From positions 94,262,418 to 94,326,417 of the forward strand of contig CM076261.1 of the NCBI GenBank assembly GCA_038380795.1: a stretch of 64,000 nucleotides of DNA, written 5' to 3'. Numbering within the stretch: the stretch's first letter is position 1; each line of letters begins with the position of its first letter. A model generated the notes under the pieces. The model was given only the letters and a program-made list of their open reading frames with translations, searched no databases and was not told the origin of the DNA. Origin of the DNA: Pyrocephalus nanus. Taxonomy: Eukaryota > Chordata > Aves > Passeriformes > Tyrannidae. The position numbers and the translations under genes are program-made. Positions 12,691 through 26,094 of the stretch are shown piece after piece.

Positions 12691-13047
12691 TGTCTTTATA
12701 TTCCTCTCCCTATGGAAGTGTGGAAGTTAATTAAAGGGTTGTCTTTGATGAGTCAAATCTGCTTCTCAAAAGAGTTCTCCACACAACAGGAAGTTAATAC
12801 TCAGCCTGTGGAGTCACCAAGTACCTAAAATATAAACCTTGTCAAAGATTCACCTGTCTGAAAACAAGCACTCCAAGAGTAAAAAACTGTAAGGGTGTCA
12901 CTTAGGAGGAGACACATCTCTCGCTGAGCATTTCTGCATGCAGAGATTGCAAAGACAAAGCACTAAATAATACAGGAGAAGCCAGGATGCTGCCAAAGAG
13001 GTGCCCGTGGTGGCTGTTTTCTGTACCAGAGGAGCACAGTCCACTGA

Positions 13048-13092
13048 ATCCATAATCACTGCATCCATAATCACCACATCCATAATCCCCAG
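13048..13092. repeat. Three 15-bp tandem units
   Basis: The units atccataatcactgc, atccataatcaccac and atccataatccccag lie head to tail. Confidence 0.93.
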
Positions 13093-13907
13093 CTGCTCCC
13101 AGTTTGTTCTCTGAACGACCACATCTCTAATTTATTTATCCAGTTTGAAGGGGAGCACTGAAAAGGGGCAAATCTGTCCCTGCTTCCCTTCCCCTCAGGG
13201 ATAGAGGGAAGGAGCTGAGCTGCTCTTTGAGTTTCTTTGAGGCGCTTGATGAATGGCCAAGTCAGCAAAAAAAAAAAAAAAAAATCAGACTCCAAATGCA
13301 ACAGCAAGGACTGACAAGGGAAAGACTTCTCCCTGCCTCACTGTGCCTGCTGATCCTTACAATAATCCCAAGGAGCTTTGCTTTCTAGTTACAGCAGGAA
13401 ATGGCATTTCCACTCATAATACAAGATATGGCTTATTTTACTTTCATCTGATCCCGAAAGAAGAGCAATAATAAGTTTTTTTGAATACAGATCAAAGATT
13501 CCTTTAATTTACTGCTTTAAACACCATTAGATTCAGCAGCCCCCTGGCACAGGGCATATCAGTGGAGTAGTTTTTTTTTTGCATTTAAGAGCCAAGTGGT
13601 CAAGTAGGTTTGACTGGAGTTAAGCCAGGTGGCTCAGCATGATTCAACTCGTGTCTTTCACAGCTGCTGTGATGTTCACTGCAGTTTTGTTATCCAAAAA
13701 AAGGTAAAAATTGTACTATGTGGAGCAGAGCACTGAGCTGCAAGATCTGTGGCTTAAGCAGATGGAGGTTGAGTAGCTGCATTTACACTTATTCCATTGT
13801 TGTTGCAGGCAGAAATACACAAGAGTGCATCACACATGGATAAGGAAATCATTCACACCACAAGACATCTCTTTCCTGTCCTACAGATGGATTTTGTGAA
13901 GGTCTGG

Positions 13908-13955
13908 TGTCTGTGGGAAATGATACCTGTGGGAACTGATGTCTGTGGGAACTGA
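13908..13955. repeat. Three 16-bp tandem units
   Basis: The units tgtctgtgggaaatga, tacctgtgggaactga and tgtctgtgggaactga lie head to tail. Confidence 0.93.
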
Positions 13956-14152
13956 TAGACCCCAGCAAACTACAAATACATGTAAATAAAACTCCATGCA
14001 TTGGCCACAGGGATAGCAATTGGTACTTAGATCCCTAAGGATCACAAATCACCTCCATTGTGGTCTGAGGAGGGAGGCATCTCCACAGATGATGCAGAGA
14101 AGTAACCCACCATTTCTGGATCTCTGCTACACAGCCAGGATGATCCTAGAGC

Positions 14153-14515
14153 AGAATCAGAGAATCACAGAATATCCTGAGTTGGAAAGGACCCACAAGG
14201 ATCATCCAAGCCCAACTTCTGGCCCTGCACAGGACAACCCCAAGAATCACACCATGTGCTCAGGAGCATTGTCCAAAAGCTTCTTGAGCTCTGTCAGGCT
14301 TGGGGCTGTGACCTCTGCCCTGGGGAGCCTGTTCCAGTGCCCAATCACCCTCTGGGGGAAGAATCTCTTCCTAATATCCACCCTAAAACACCCTGAAACA
14401 TCTTCATGCCATTCCCTTGAGTCCTGTCACTGGTCACCAGAGAGAAGAGATCAGTGCCTGCCCCTCCTCTTCCCCTCAGAAGGAAGCTGCAGACAGCTAT
14501 GAGGTCTCACCTCAG
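14153..14515 (-). mobile_element. CR1 LINE fragment, divergent subfamily
   Basis: A minus-strand CR1 tail begins agaatcacagaatatcctga and continues ttggaaaggacccacaagg. The middle (caggagcattgtccaaaagc, cagggcctgttccagtgccc-like, gaagaatctcttcctaatatcc) differs from the common 3' ends in this window, which suggests another CR1 subfamily. The 160-codon plus-strand frame across it is a shadow. Confidence 0.88.
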
Positions 14516-16227
14516 AGCTAAGGGTGTTTCCAGAAGTGGATGATCCAGGCCTGAGTTGTTTCACCAAGCCCCAAAGTACATTTACTATGTTGTTACAGTC
14601 ACCAAAGGAAGAAAGGTTAAATCTACTTGTACAGCCTCCAAAATGACTTTCACAGCCTTTCCCCCCTCCGCTGCTTTCTGCTTTAAGACCTAATTTTGCA
14701 TGTTGAGGAATAGTTTACAACAGGGCAAAGTAAGAGCTCTAATTCTGATCTGTCAGCAAACCCCTTTGCATAGGTTTAAATCATCCAGCAGAGTAAAAGT
14801 CAGGAGAAAAACAGGCTGCTACTTTTAGGTTTCAAGCCCCACAATATTCTAAAATAAAAGCATCATGGATTTCCAATTTGCCTGTCACTTGAAAGTATTA
14901 GGAGAGGTGGTGCTATTTTTCTTACAGGAGCTTAGGGGATGGTCTGTGGTTGCGTGGGAAAAGAAGGGGAGGTATTTCAAATCCACCTGACAGGGGTGAA
15001 ATACCATCTCTGGAGAGAAGGTGGTTATAGGTTTGCAGTTGTGTTCTTCGGTGGCTCTGCATTAAAACAGAAGATTTTTTTGGTCAGACAGCACCTCTCA
15101 CAAATTTCATCCCAGAAATGCAAACCTTAGCAAAACTTCTCATGGCTTTTTCAATACCTGTCAGGCACCTGCTTTTATCATTGCTGCTTAAAATTAAATA
15201 ATAATAAATAAAGAAGCGGTTATTACTGAGATAAGGAGAATTCTTGCTCCCCTGCAGAATTGGACCAGCTACAGGCAGCTGGTTACTCACTAGCTTGCTA
15301 CCAGAAACCCAGCTTTGCGTTTTTCAACTAAATTATCTCCAGAGCAGTCTACAAGACTCCCCTCTTAACCCCTCATCACCTCCAGATTAGTTCCATATCA
15401 CCCCAGAGTCATCTGTCAAGTCATTACTGACAGCTCAGCCCTCAAGAAGGACCCCACGGGAAGCAGCTTCACAACCTCCCTGCCATCAGTCACCTCCCAA
15501 GTTAGTTTTCCTCCTCCCACCCATACTATTCCCAAGTCAGTTTTCATTTTACAAGTTTCACTTTATTTCCTAATGAAAGAGCCCCCCTGGATCCTTTGTA
15601 AAAGCCTTGCAAGCACTGAGCTATATTACACCTCCCTCTCTCTCATTATCCATAAGCCTCTTAGCTTAGGAGAGACAGAAATTAATTTAATTTGCCATAA
15701 TTTCATCATGACGAACCCTGGTGCCTACTGATCATGATCGTGATTTTTTTTTTTTTTTTTTCCCTCCAGGTGCTGATAAACTGTTTATTTCTTAAGTCAT
15801 CGCCCTGCACCAGATTCGTGCAAAAAGCGAAGATATCCCTCCCTTCCCATCCCCAGGACCTCGGCTGCCCTCCCTGAGCTCTAAATATTCACCAGAGTTT
15901 CCGGTATTGCCCCGATAATCCTTTTAGTGCCCGAAGATAAATGACATCAAACCGTGACTACTCTGATTGCTTTGCCTGTGCTTTCTAATTCTGTCCTGCC
16001 TTTCACATTCCTGCATTAAGGGGTGGACCAGGGCTTAACATCTGTCAGGGAAAGGCCACTGGGATGTTTCCCTGCAGCAATTCTCAGCCGGGAGGTTCCC
16101 GCGGCAATAATAGAAAACAAGTTAGAGACCTACAACCTCCACATCGTTGTTAGCACACCTTTCTCCCAGTAATTTACTGCAGTTCCTTGCGGTTCCTTGG
16201 ACTGGAGCTGCCTTTCAAGGTTTCTCA

Positions 16228-16288
16228 GGGTTGGAACAGGATGATCTTCAGGACCCCTTCCAACCCGAACCATTCTAGGATTTTATGA
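16228..16288 (+). mobile_element. CR1 LINE 3' tail, very short
   Basis: The tract ggttggaacaggatgatctt, caggaccccttccaacccga and accattctaggattt is the last 60 bases of a plus-strand CR1. Confidence 0.85.
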
Positions 16289-16489
16289 GTAAGTGGTCAA
16301 GCCCAGCTAAACGTCACTGCATTTAGGACTCTGTAGCAGGTTTTAACAGAGTTAACAGAGACAGTCAACTTGAAGGGAGAACAGGGGGAACTACACACTC
16401 TTGAGTCCTGCTTTTAGTTCAGAAACACAGAAAAAAAAATATACACTGTAAAACTGTGTTATAAACTAGTAGGTGTCTCTGCTCCTGTC

Positions 16490-16551
16490 AGGAGGGTTGG
16501 AACCAGGTGATCTTTAAGGCCCCTTCCAACCCAAAACATTCTATGATTCTA
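16490..16551 (+). mobile_element. CR1 LINE 3' tail, very short
   Basis: A second short plus-strand CR1 3' end lies only 200 bases after the previous one: ggttggaaccaggtgatctt, aaggccccttccaacccaaa, acattctatgattct. The two tails are similar but separately truncated. Confidence 0.88.
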
Positions 16552-16866
16552 GGAAGAAACTGTCCCACTTCCCTGAGAATTGCAGAGACGTGGATGTTGC
16601 CTTGGTTTTACCCTCAAATCTATTTGTGTGTGGATTCCAATATATGCAAATCCCCTTCTTAGAACTTCCCTGTTGCAAAACACAGGCTGGAAGGAACAGA
16701 CACAAAAAGCAATAAAACATCAAATCCCAAGAACTTCATCCAGATAAAACTGCTGACCGATATATCTGCCTAAGTAAGTTCTCTCATAATTTATACTCCT
16801 GTAGAGGTTTGCTGAGCAGAATCAGAAACATTGCTTTGAGGGAATAGAAATGTGTAAGGAAGGATC

Positions 16867-16868
<2 letters not shown>

Positions 16869-16901
<33 letters not shown>
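16869..16901. repeat. (AC)n microsatellite
   Basis: About 16 uninterrupted AC units, followed by atgtagg. It is a likely length polymorphism. Confidence 0.98.
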
Positions 16902-16905
<4 letters not shown>

Positions 16906-18720
16906 GGAAAGACGGGGACAAATGGACAGGAGATAAATGGCAGTGCAGATTAATTTAGCCTATTATCCTTCCCACACTCGCTCTCTTGGTTTTAGCATTT
17001 AACATGCATTCAATACTCGATCTGGCACTGTGAAAAGCAAAGATGAAGGGCACTTTACTGATGGGAATGAATGATCGATTGTTTCAGCTCTCCTTGAGAA
17101 ACTACCATGAAACCATCATTAATAAAGGAGCCAGCACTTGGTGGATGAAAAGTTTTGGTGAACAGAGATGTAGAACAAAAATTCTTTAGGCTTTATTCTG
17201 ATTTCAAAAGTCACTTCTGCTGGTTCATGTGTTTTCTTGCTATCGGATTTTTTTCAGTGGCAAGAGCACGCAGAGCAAACATCTACAAAAAGGGAACAAA
17301 TCACACCAATTTCTGAGGTGTAGGCATTTCCATCCCAGAAAATACATGTTTCATTAAAAAGAAAAAAAAGAAAAAAAGCCAACATTGCTTAAACCCAGGC
17401 AATTTTAATTGAAAAATGAATCCATTTCACTCAAACGACTGTGAAGTGTTTTGTTATTTTGTGAAGCGAGCAAGAAATCAAAGGCAAACAAACAGCTCGA
17501 GACACTTTTCAGTTTGCTGGGGTTATTTGTGTATTTCTAGTTAGGGGCATTAAAGCACAAATGCTCCTGTGTGGATGCTTAAATTAAGCAATGTGCCTAA
17601 ACCCAGTTCCTCGATCAGGATTTAAGTGAGAAGGAAAAGGCATTAGCAGCAATTGTAGCACAGAAATTGTCAGGGTGTAGCAAACAGGCTGTCTCATACA
17701 GCAGTGAAAAATGCCCACTCTTGGACTAACAAGAAATCTAAAAGGGAAGGCAATGACCAAGCAATTCTTTTACAGTCTAAAGAGCCAAAGCAGGTGGTTT
17801 ATCATCTCTGAGAAACTCAGCTTTAGGAACCAGCAGGCAAACATCCAGGGCACTGCAGCAGAGTGCACAGACACGATGGCTTCGTGTCCAGCCAGGGTAG
17901 GAATCAGGTGCTGTGGGAAGCAGGTTCAGCAAAGGAAACACAGCTGCTGAAGTCACACCGACACCCCCCATTCCATCCCAGATGAAAAATGGGGGAGACG
18001 TCACCACAAAGCTCACGGACCAGCCTGGAGGAAGGTTTGATACACACTAATTTTCCTTAATGGGAAATATGAAGAAACTATTTTAAATGAGCAGCACCAA
18101 GGGTCAGTGGGACACCAGGTGTCTTAGGAATCCACCTTTTAGGCACTGTAAAAAGCCTTTATAAACCTCCACATGGAAGTTAATAAATGTTACGCTGTGA
18201 ATATCAATCATTGAAGCTGTCTGGGCAATGCAAGTGGACTGGCACTTACAGCAGATGTTGAAGATGATGTAAACTCCTCTAACAGTGAAGTAACAAGTAA
18301 AGAAACCCAATATTCAGCAAACTCCTGATTTATTTGTTTTGCTTCAGTACCATCACTGGCAGAAGCAGTGGAATAGCCTTTTGCTTCCAAGACAGATGTG
18401 TGTGATCCCAAAACTTGGGTTTCTCTTGACATCCCTTTCTTTTCCATCTGGAAACTCCATTCAGATGTTACACAATGATTTTGGGTTTATTCAGCTGGGA
18501 TTTAAATGCATATTCACAGACAGGTCTACTTAAAACATGGCTGATCCATAGAGTCCATGTCCAGTCAGGCCATATCCTTCTAAATAAATAAACATCTTCT
18601 GCACCTCACAGTACATAGACCTTTCTATCCACAAAAAAACCGTGATCTTTATATGCTTTTTTATGTGCTCAAACTTACTCATGTTCCCAAACCAGCCCCT
18701 ATAACATCCCACTGTCCCAC

Positions 18721-18740
18721 ATCTCATCTCATCTCATCTC
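18721..18740. repeat. (ATCTC)4 short tandem repeat
   Basis: Four perfect ATCTC units follow tcccac. Confidence 0.95.
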
Positions 18741-18972
18741 CCTGGGCTCAACCCCCACTCTCACAAGTCCTAAAGAGAATGAATTAATTTCCCCTCCTTA
18801 CCATTTCCACACTCCCAACAATATACACTTCACCAAAACCAAACATCAGCCACAAGTTCTCTAATTCCTAAAACAAACAAACAAACAAAACCCCCAAAAC
18901 AACTTCACATCAAGAGTTTGCTACTATACCTCCCCATCAGCCTCCCTGAACTCCTAAAATCTTGTGCCATGT

Positions 18973-19066
18973 GCTCTGGGATAACCCTGCTTGAGCAGGG
19001 AGGTTGGACCAGATGAGCCACTCTGGTCCCTTCCAACAGGCCCATTTTGTGATTCTGTGATTCTGC
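18973..19066 (+). mobile_element. CR1 LINE 3' tail
   Basis: The segment ggttggaccagatgagccac, tggtcccttccaac and the paired gtgattctgtgattctg tail identify a plus-strand CR1 3' end of the subfamily with a double octamer end. Confidence 0.85.
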
Positions 19067-21949
19067 ATCCCCAAAACATGTCCCAGTCACATCCCCTGAA
19101 CCAGGACATGACCTCCTGCCCCACTACATCTCCATGCATTTATGAAGTGTGGCCACTCACACGCTTCAGTCGCTCAACTCCATCAGCTGAGACCAAGATA
19201 ACAGCACTTCTCACTCTGGTTCCCTGGGCACATTTAATTCCCTGACACAGGATGTCCAAACCACCTCCTCACCCACCCAAAATTCATCCCAGGTTTCCAC
19301 TCATGTCCTGAGCATGGATGAGAACTGTGGCTCTCATCCTCCCTGGTACAATAACACCAGGACCAGACTGGGAAGCTGCAAATTGCTGCTTCTTCAGGCA
19401 GAAAAAAATTGACCTTCATGACTCCTTTAAAAGGTGACAACTTCCACTGCTGCTGAGAATGACACCTGACTGCTCCCCCTATCATGGGCTGGGGACCTCT
19501 GCTCTAACCAGTGGCATTTCTGTGGTCCTGGGTGTGTGACATTCGTGACCAGCTCCACGAGCTCCATGGGCAAGAGCAAACCCCAAGTGCTTCACAGTTT
19601 GTTTTTTCTCTCTCTGTCCTCCACCTCTGCTAGAAGGGGCTTTGGAGAACAGTGGGATGCAGATAGGGAAGTCAGCTGGAGGAAAGAGACATTTTAAAGT
19701 ACAAATTGAAGCCCAAAATTTGATGTTGGTACCAGTGCTGGCGCTTTCTGAACACACTCCCTCGAGGAACTTGTGCCAAGGTCTATTTTTTCTGATTTTT
19801 TTTTTTTTTTTTAAGCAGAAGACAGGAGAACAGAAAAAACATGACAGTAATATAAGGCAGAAATCAGCTTTAAAATATGTTTGCTTGAGAGGATTTTTCG
19901 CTGTGGCTTTATTTGTTTTCATATTGCACTCTGCTCTCAAAAAGCAAGGAGCTGACTAAAAGGAATTGTGCTGGGAAGAGAAATGGATCTCAGCAGCCTA
20001 CTTACTACCTATTGCTCTATCCCATATACTTCATATGCCTCTTTAAATCTGACACCTCTGCAACTTTCTGAACATAAGGGCAAGCTGTGAAGTACAAGGG
20101 AAATTAATATATTTATCCTGCACAGAGTGCAACACACTCAAAATACAGAGTTCTTGACCTCTAAATACTTTTCTATCTCCTTCACTGTCTTTTCCACTCA
20201 CATTTCACTCTGCCTTGCATTGCTGTTCCAGCAACACTTTAATTTAGCAGGCAGACAGATGTGCCTGTCTCTTTTTAGCAATTATTAAGTTTCCAAAACA
20301 GAGGCAAAAATCCTAAAAGAAATGCTACTGGTGAGACTTCTCTGCTCATCAGCCCCACATTTCATTAATTTAAAGATCCTTCAGGCTCTCAGGTGACAAC
20401 AATACATAATTCCCAGTGTCCCAGAAGTCGCTTTTCCCCGCCACCCTCCAGCTGACACCAGCCCATAAAGCAGCCCGGCAGTCGGATTACAAAAACACAG
20501 GGCACTTTATTGGCCCATAAAACACCCTGAAGAGCAGCCATGTGAATGAAGACCCCGTTTTGTGGGGCAGTAAATACTGCACCGGCACCCAAAAGGCACT
20601 GCTATTCCAGGAATTGTGCAAATCACCCTCTGTGGTCCATGACAAAATGTCTTGGACCGTGACCAGGACCCGAAACTCCACGGGGAAAACAACAATTAAA
20701 ATGCACTAGTGGTCATCCAAAGAATTAGACTTCGAGGAGATACTGCCCTAATAAGAAAGGGGTACAAATAGATAATAAAAGGATAAGCAAACAGAATAAA
20801 AGACCCGAGGAAGTCCCTTATAAATCAACAGGCTCCGAGCTTTGTTTCAGGCAAGGCGAGACTCCCTGCTGGCAGAAGGCAGTGGATGAACTCGGATAGA
20901 GCAGCTCTCTGTTTACAGGGAGGGCCAAGGGAAATATCCAAACGTTCCCATCCATTCAAATGTGAAAACTGTAAGCCCTGTTATCAGAAACCTCTGCTGC
21001 TGATAGCAAATTTGTTCTCCAGGGGGAAAATGGATTCAGCTTAAGAACCACTGTTCAGGGGCCAGTGCAGGTACTTGAAAGAAAATTACCTGATGAAAGA
21101 TCAATAATGTTTCTCCTCTCCCTGAATCGAGGTTTATGTGCAGAATAAAAAATTCCAGGGACTAGTTCTCCCCCTCACCTTGCTAAGCCATTGTAAACGT
21201 AACCAAGCAAGGATATTACATATTTAGGATCATGTGAAAATCACATTGCGTTTGTGCAGGCACCCAAAGGGGAAAGAAAATACTGAAAGCCACACTCAGT
21301 GCACCATAAAAGCAGACAGAGCAGCACATGTTTCCTTGCAGTCTTAGTGCTTAAAAACAGGCTTTCCTACAAAATGGTAAGCATGCTAAGTTTGTGCAAT
21401 AGCTGGCAAAAAGTTGTGCACATGGATCCAGCTGACAGGTTCCTTAAATGAATCCAGCAGCAATATCCATTAAAGGCCCAGTGCACCACAGGAGAGATGT
21501 TACTGAAGCATGTGACTGACCTTTCCTTTTAAAATAAAAGGATTTTACATCAAAACAGGGTCAGGCTGAAATGTAAGAAGCTAAGGGGAGTAATCCTAAA
21601 TATATATTTTTTTTTTTTTTTTTTTTCCTTTTCTTTCCCAAATGGACAGAAGAGTTTGTTCAGCTGAAAATGGACTTCTGGAGTACAATGAAAATCTGGA
21701 GAACATCAGACACATGAGATCTTGGGTAAATGGTGATGGCTTAGCTATTATGGAGCAGAAAGAGATTTTTCCCTCCCACTTGTTTGTCAGCTCACTCAAA
21801 TCTATCAGTTGGTTTTGTTGTGCTAGAAATAGGAGGCAAATGTCAACTCCAAACTGCTGGACTGCTTTTGAGGGATCTGAACTAATAAGCCCATAGCTGT
21901 CTAAATAAAACCCACTGAAATTAAAAGTTGAGAGTAATCCATTAAATGT

Positions 21950-22392
21950 GGGGCCCTGCCCTGGGGTCACAACAATGCCATGAATTGTTACAGGCCTAGG
22001 ACAAAGTGGCTGGAAAAGGACCCGGGGGTGCAAAACACGAGCAAGGGTGTGCCCAGGTGGGCAAGAAGGGCAGTGGCACTTGGGCTGTATCAACAATACA
22101 GCAGGACCAGAGTACCAGGACCAGAGGAGATGCTCTCAAGTTGCATTAAGGCAGGTTTAGGTTGGATATTGGGAAAAATTTCTTCACTGGAAAATATGAC
22201 AAGCATCAAAAGAGTGTGCCCAGGTGTAGTCACCATCTCTGGAGAGATTTAAAAGACATGTAGGTGTGGCATTTGGGGACATGGTTGAGTGGTGGACCTG
22301 GCAGTGCTGGGTTAATGGTTGGACCAGATGACCTTAGAGGTCTTTTTCAATCTGAGCGATTCTATGATTGTAAATATTTCTATGATTCTGTG
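21950..22392 (+). mobile_element. CR1 LINE fragment with internal deletion
   Basis: This plus-strand CR1 fragment starts in the ORF2 end region (ggggtcacaacaatgcc; aaaaggacccgggggtg; gtgtgcccaggtgggcaag; ctgtatcaacaatacagcag). It then jumps to the 3' part (ttaggttggatattggga; accatctctggagagattt; ggttggaccagatgacctt) and ends in repeated tatgattct units. Several hundred bases of the consensus between ORF2 and the 3' part appear to be missing. Confidence 0.9.
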
Positions 22393-25300
22393 CTTAGAAA
22401 ACAGACTCTCCCATGCTGAAAAGAAACATCTCCTGTCCTTGCACTTCTAATCCTGGACTGGCTGTAAGACTGTACTACATATTCTTTAAGCCCCTTGGCT
22501 TTTGGAGACTGAACACCTCTGATATACTGGATTGTGGGTCATTTTGATATTATCCCAAATGGCCTTCATTACTATCCAGTGTTCTTTAACTAAGAGCAAA
22601 TCAGCCAGATATCCCAAGCCAGTTCTTGGGACTATTTTCAGGACTCTTCCCAACTGTACAAACCCCAAATGCCAGATGGGATGCAGATTCATAATTCCCA
22701 ATGCATGTGACCATCAATCCAATCACCTACAATCCAGGACTTCATCACCCTGTAGGTACCAAAAACACAGCTGTGGCCCTCTATTTAGTTAAAAGGTCTG
22801 TGGGAATTTAGTGTCTGTTCCTTCCATGGTTTAGAAATACCTGCTGAAAGGAGACAGGCAGATTTCCAGCTCTTAAAGCTCCCTTACTTTCCAGGCTGAT
22901 GGGTTCCTGCACAGAGAATCCCACAAAAAAAGTTCTGCTGCTGCCCACAAGTTATACCCCATCTTCTGGCTGGAGCATCCACCTGGATCTCTTCCCCTTA
23001 CCCCAAAATTGTTGGGAAGATGTGAAGATAAGCCAGCTGAAGGCATGAAGTCGGCATGGGCAAGTTCTAAGATATTAATGAACTCCAAGTCCTTCCTTAA
23101 CTGAGGTCTAGTGTCACATGAGGGTCCCAAAAGCCTTCTCAGAGTTGGCCCTGATCTTGAGCAAGGGCTTGGAGCAGGTGACATCAGAAAACCCTTCCAA
23201 ACAACACCATTTTTGTTGTGTTGAGCTCTGCTCAGATCACTGGATTTATGTTTTTCCCCTAAGTTATCACCCTTTTCCTAACCACTTCATTCCAAGGGTA
23301 ACTGAGGGTTATCTCTGGTCAAAAAACAGAGTTTACCAAAAAGTTTGGAAAGCCCTGAAGCAATCATGCAATTTAAATAAAATTAAATATATAAATTGAA
23401 AAAAAAAAATCACTGCTTCCTGATTATCTACTTTCCTGTATTAATGATTATAAAAATATAAATAAATTCTGTCATTTCTTAATGGAACGTGAAAGAGAAC
23501 TGGTGGTATTTTTAGCTGCACTGCCAAACAGAAATATCCTGTCTACACATTCCATCCCATTAGACTAACATTTAGCTGGGTATTTGTAGGCTCCTCTAAA
23601 AAGCTTGACCAGACAATGGGATTAAGGCTTTGTTAGCCCAAATTTTTTTTGCCCATCCCCCAGCCCTGCCCTAAAAGGCAGCCCACAGTGGGCCCAAAAC
23701 CAGCTGCAGCCATTCACAACCCTGCCCTCTTCCTGTGACTTCACTGTCAGTCCCAGCTTCAGCTCAGCCAGGTTTTGGCAGATTTTACACCCTTGGTGAG
23801 ATTCAATTTTCTGCTGTAGAGGCGCCTCATAATCTCATCACCCAGACGGGTCCTCGTCACCTGCTTCCCCCTCAGCTGCAGGCAGGGTGCAGGATGATGC
23901 AGGATCTCCTCTTCTTTCTCCCTCCAGCTGCTTTTTCTCTGGAGAGGGCACTCTGCCAACAGCTCAAAGGAGCCCCGTGCAACCAGTGTCATCTCACCTC
24001 AAGCAGGCGAAAGGGTCCTGACACAACATCTCTGTCACACCAGCAGGATCTTGGTTTGAGTCCTAAAACACTTTCCTTACCAAACAGATTCATAGAAAAG
24101 GAGCCTTTTACTATCTCTCATAGGAGATAAAAAAACATTCTATCAGTGCAGGATCTCATCTGCCCTAAAAAATTCCCTAAAAGGAACCTGCCGAATCAGC
24201 TGTACTCATTTGATTACTCCATATCAGTCTCTTATAATAATGTATTAATTTAATGCCACTTTGGAAGTGAAGTGTGCCTTATTATTTTTATTATTTTGGA
24301 GGCTGGAAGATGTCAGAGATAATGACAAAGAGAGGTCTTTGGGACTGTATCCCTGAGAACAGAAAATAAAACCCAGCAATCTACAGCAGCAGCTTTTGAA
24401 CAATGACATGAAATCAACTTTTCAAATGCCTGGCTGTGCAGCAGGGAACATGGTGGGGGAGTAGGGACTTTTTTTCCTAAGTGAGAGAAAAATATTGCAG
24501 AAATATTCCTCTTTCCTTCTGTCTCCTCTCCCTGGAGACCTGCCTTTTGGGGTTGGGGTTGTAGCTCCCCAAATGCAAAGAGGATCACAAACAGCAAGTG
24601 AAATCACTGAAAAAAGAAAGACATCAATTAATCTCCAAGTCAAACTACCTTCTTTTTCTCATAGACCAAAATAAAATCAATATTTAGAACAGGCAACCCA
24701 GTAATTCACCATCTCCCCTGTTAAGATGACAGGCAGCAGGTCCTCAGCTCCCCTTGGCTCATGGTTCCAGCTCCATTACTTGGCACAGCAAGCTGAGACT
24801 CGCAGAAATTTTCATCTATTCAGAATTACACTTTAGTCCAAGCTGTAAAAGTTGCCACATCTATGCAATTGGGAATTAGCCATCGAGGAACTGTGATACA
24901 GTGCTAAGGGAAGTCCATAATTTTATTATTAAATAAGACTTTCTATCACTTCATGTTTCCTGTGTCGTATTGAGAGCCCTGATAGCCATTCAAGTCAAAA
25001 CAAGTCCTTTATTATTTCCCAACCAGCCTGGTACTGTCCAGGACAGTAAATTAGAGACTATAAAAAGTCTACCAGAGTTTAGACAACATCCTCTGTTAGA
25101 GGAGCCCAACAGTTCAGTAGCAGCTCTTATGGTCTCTTGAGAAGATCTGTTTGCAGATGGGATGGTTGGAGGAAATTCAAGGTATTTCAGTTAATTGCTA
25201 AAGCTCAGGGCATCTGAGAGTCCCTCTGAAGCCACACAGATGTTGAGTATTAATAATAAAAAATGTAATAAAACTGTGGGATCAGGAGAAAGCACTGACC

Positions 25301-26066
25301 ATAACAAAAGCTATTTCATAGATGTTGGCCTCTGCCATGTTCTCTATTCTGCAAAATCACATTTTTTTTGTTAAAGAAAATAACTTTTCCTTACCTGCGT
25401 GACAGGACGAAATCTAACCCCGTGACTGCACTGGCTGATATAAGTATTTCTTCAGATGTTGACTGAAGGAACAAAACCATTTTTTAAAAAGCTTGAGGAA
25501 ATAACCTTAAAAAGGAGATGTTTTCCTACCTTGCATTTTCTGTTGGTTTCTTATTTTTGCAGAGATCAAAAAAACCTCAGGTCACCAAGGCCTGCTCCCT
25601 TCCAGCCAAATATCCAGCTCTCTCACACCAGATGCCCCTTTCAACATGCTTTTATTTTTGTTTTCTATTTCACAGCTGACTCCAAGGACAAGTTTTCCTG
25701 CTCACTGACAGCACTGCCCAGGTACACACTGGCCCTGCAGAGAGCACAGCATTTGCTTTTCCTTTTCCAGTACTATTTTTAAAACTGCACTAATGATCCA
25801 GGTTACTTCTGGTTTAACATTTTGGCTTCTTCTCTGCTTCCTTTCTGCCTTCCTGTTATACTCAGAATTAATTTCTGCTTCTTTTCTCTTACTTTGTGTA
25901 ACTTTTCTGATGGGATTGGAGGTTCTTGGGAGCATCACCCAGTCCAGCAAAATGCTGCTCTCATTTGGGCTCTCACTGCTCTACAAATACTAACAAACAA
26001 TATTGAAATCTCATTTTAGGACCAAGATGTAATTGGGTCTGAACTTACCTCCGGTCCTACACTGAT

Positions 26067-26094
26067 GTAATTCCATTACCTTTAATGGAATTAC
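26067..26094. repeat. Perfect 12-bp inverted repeat (hairpin), likely old interspersed repeat
   Basis: gtaattccatta and taatggaattac are exact reverse complements around the loop cctt. The surroundings (cctacactgatg before, ctcttgatttgcactggtgt after) also resemble a palindromic repeat that I recall as common in sauropsid genomes, but I cannot name the family. Confidence 0.75.

Noticed and set aside
25380..25400. A ccttacctgcgtgac word that looks like a reverse-complemented donor site
   Set aside because: The bases to its right give no open frame that ends at a matching acceptor and fits the TSNARE1 phase; the exon needed there was found at 55863-55932.
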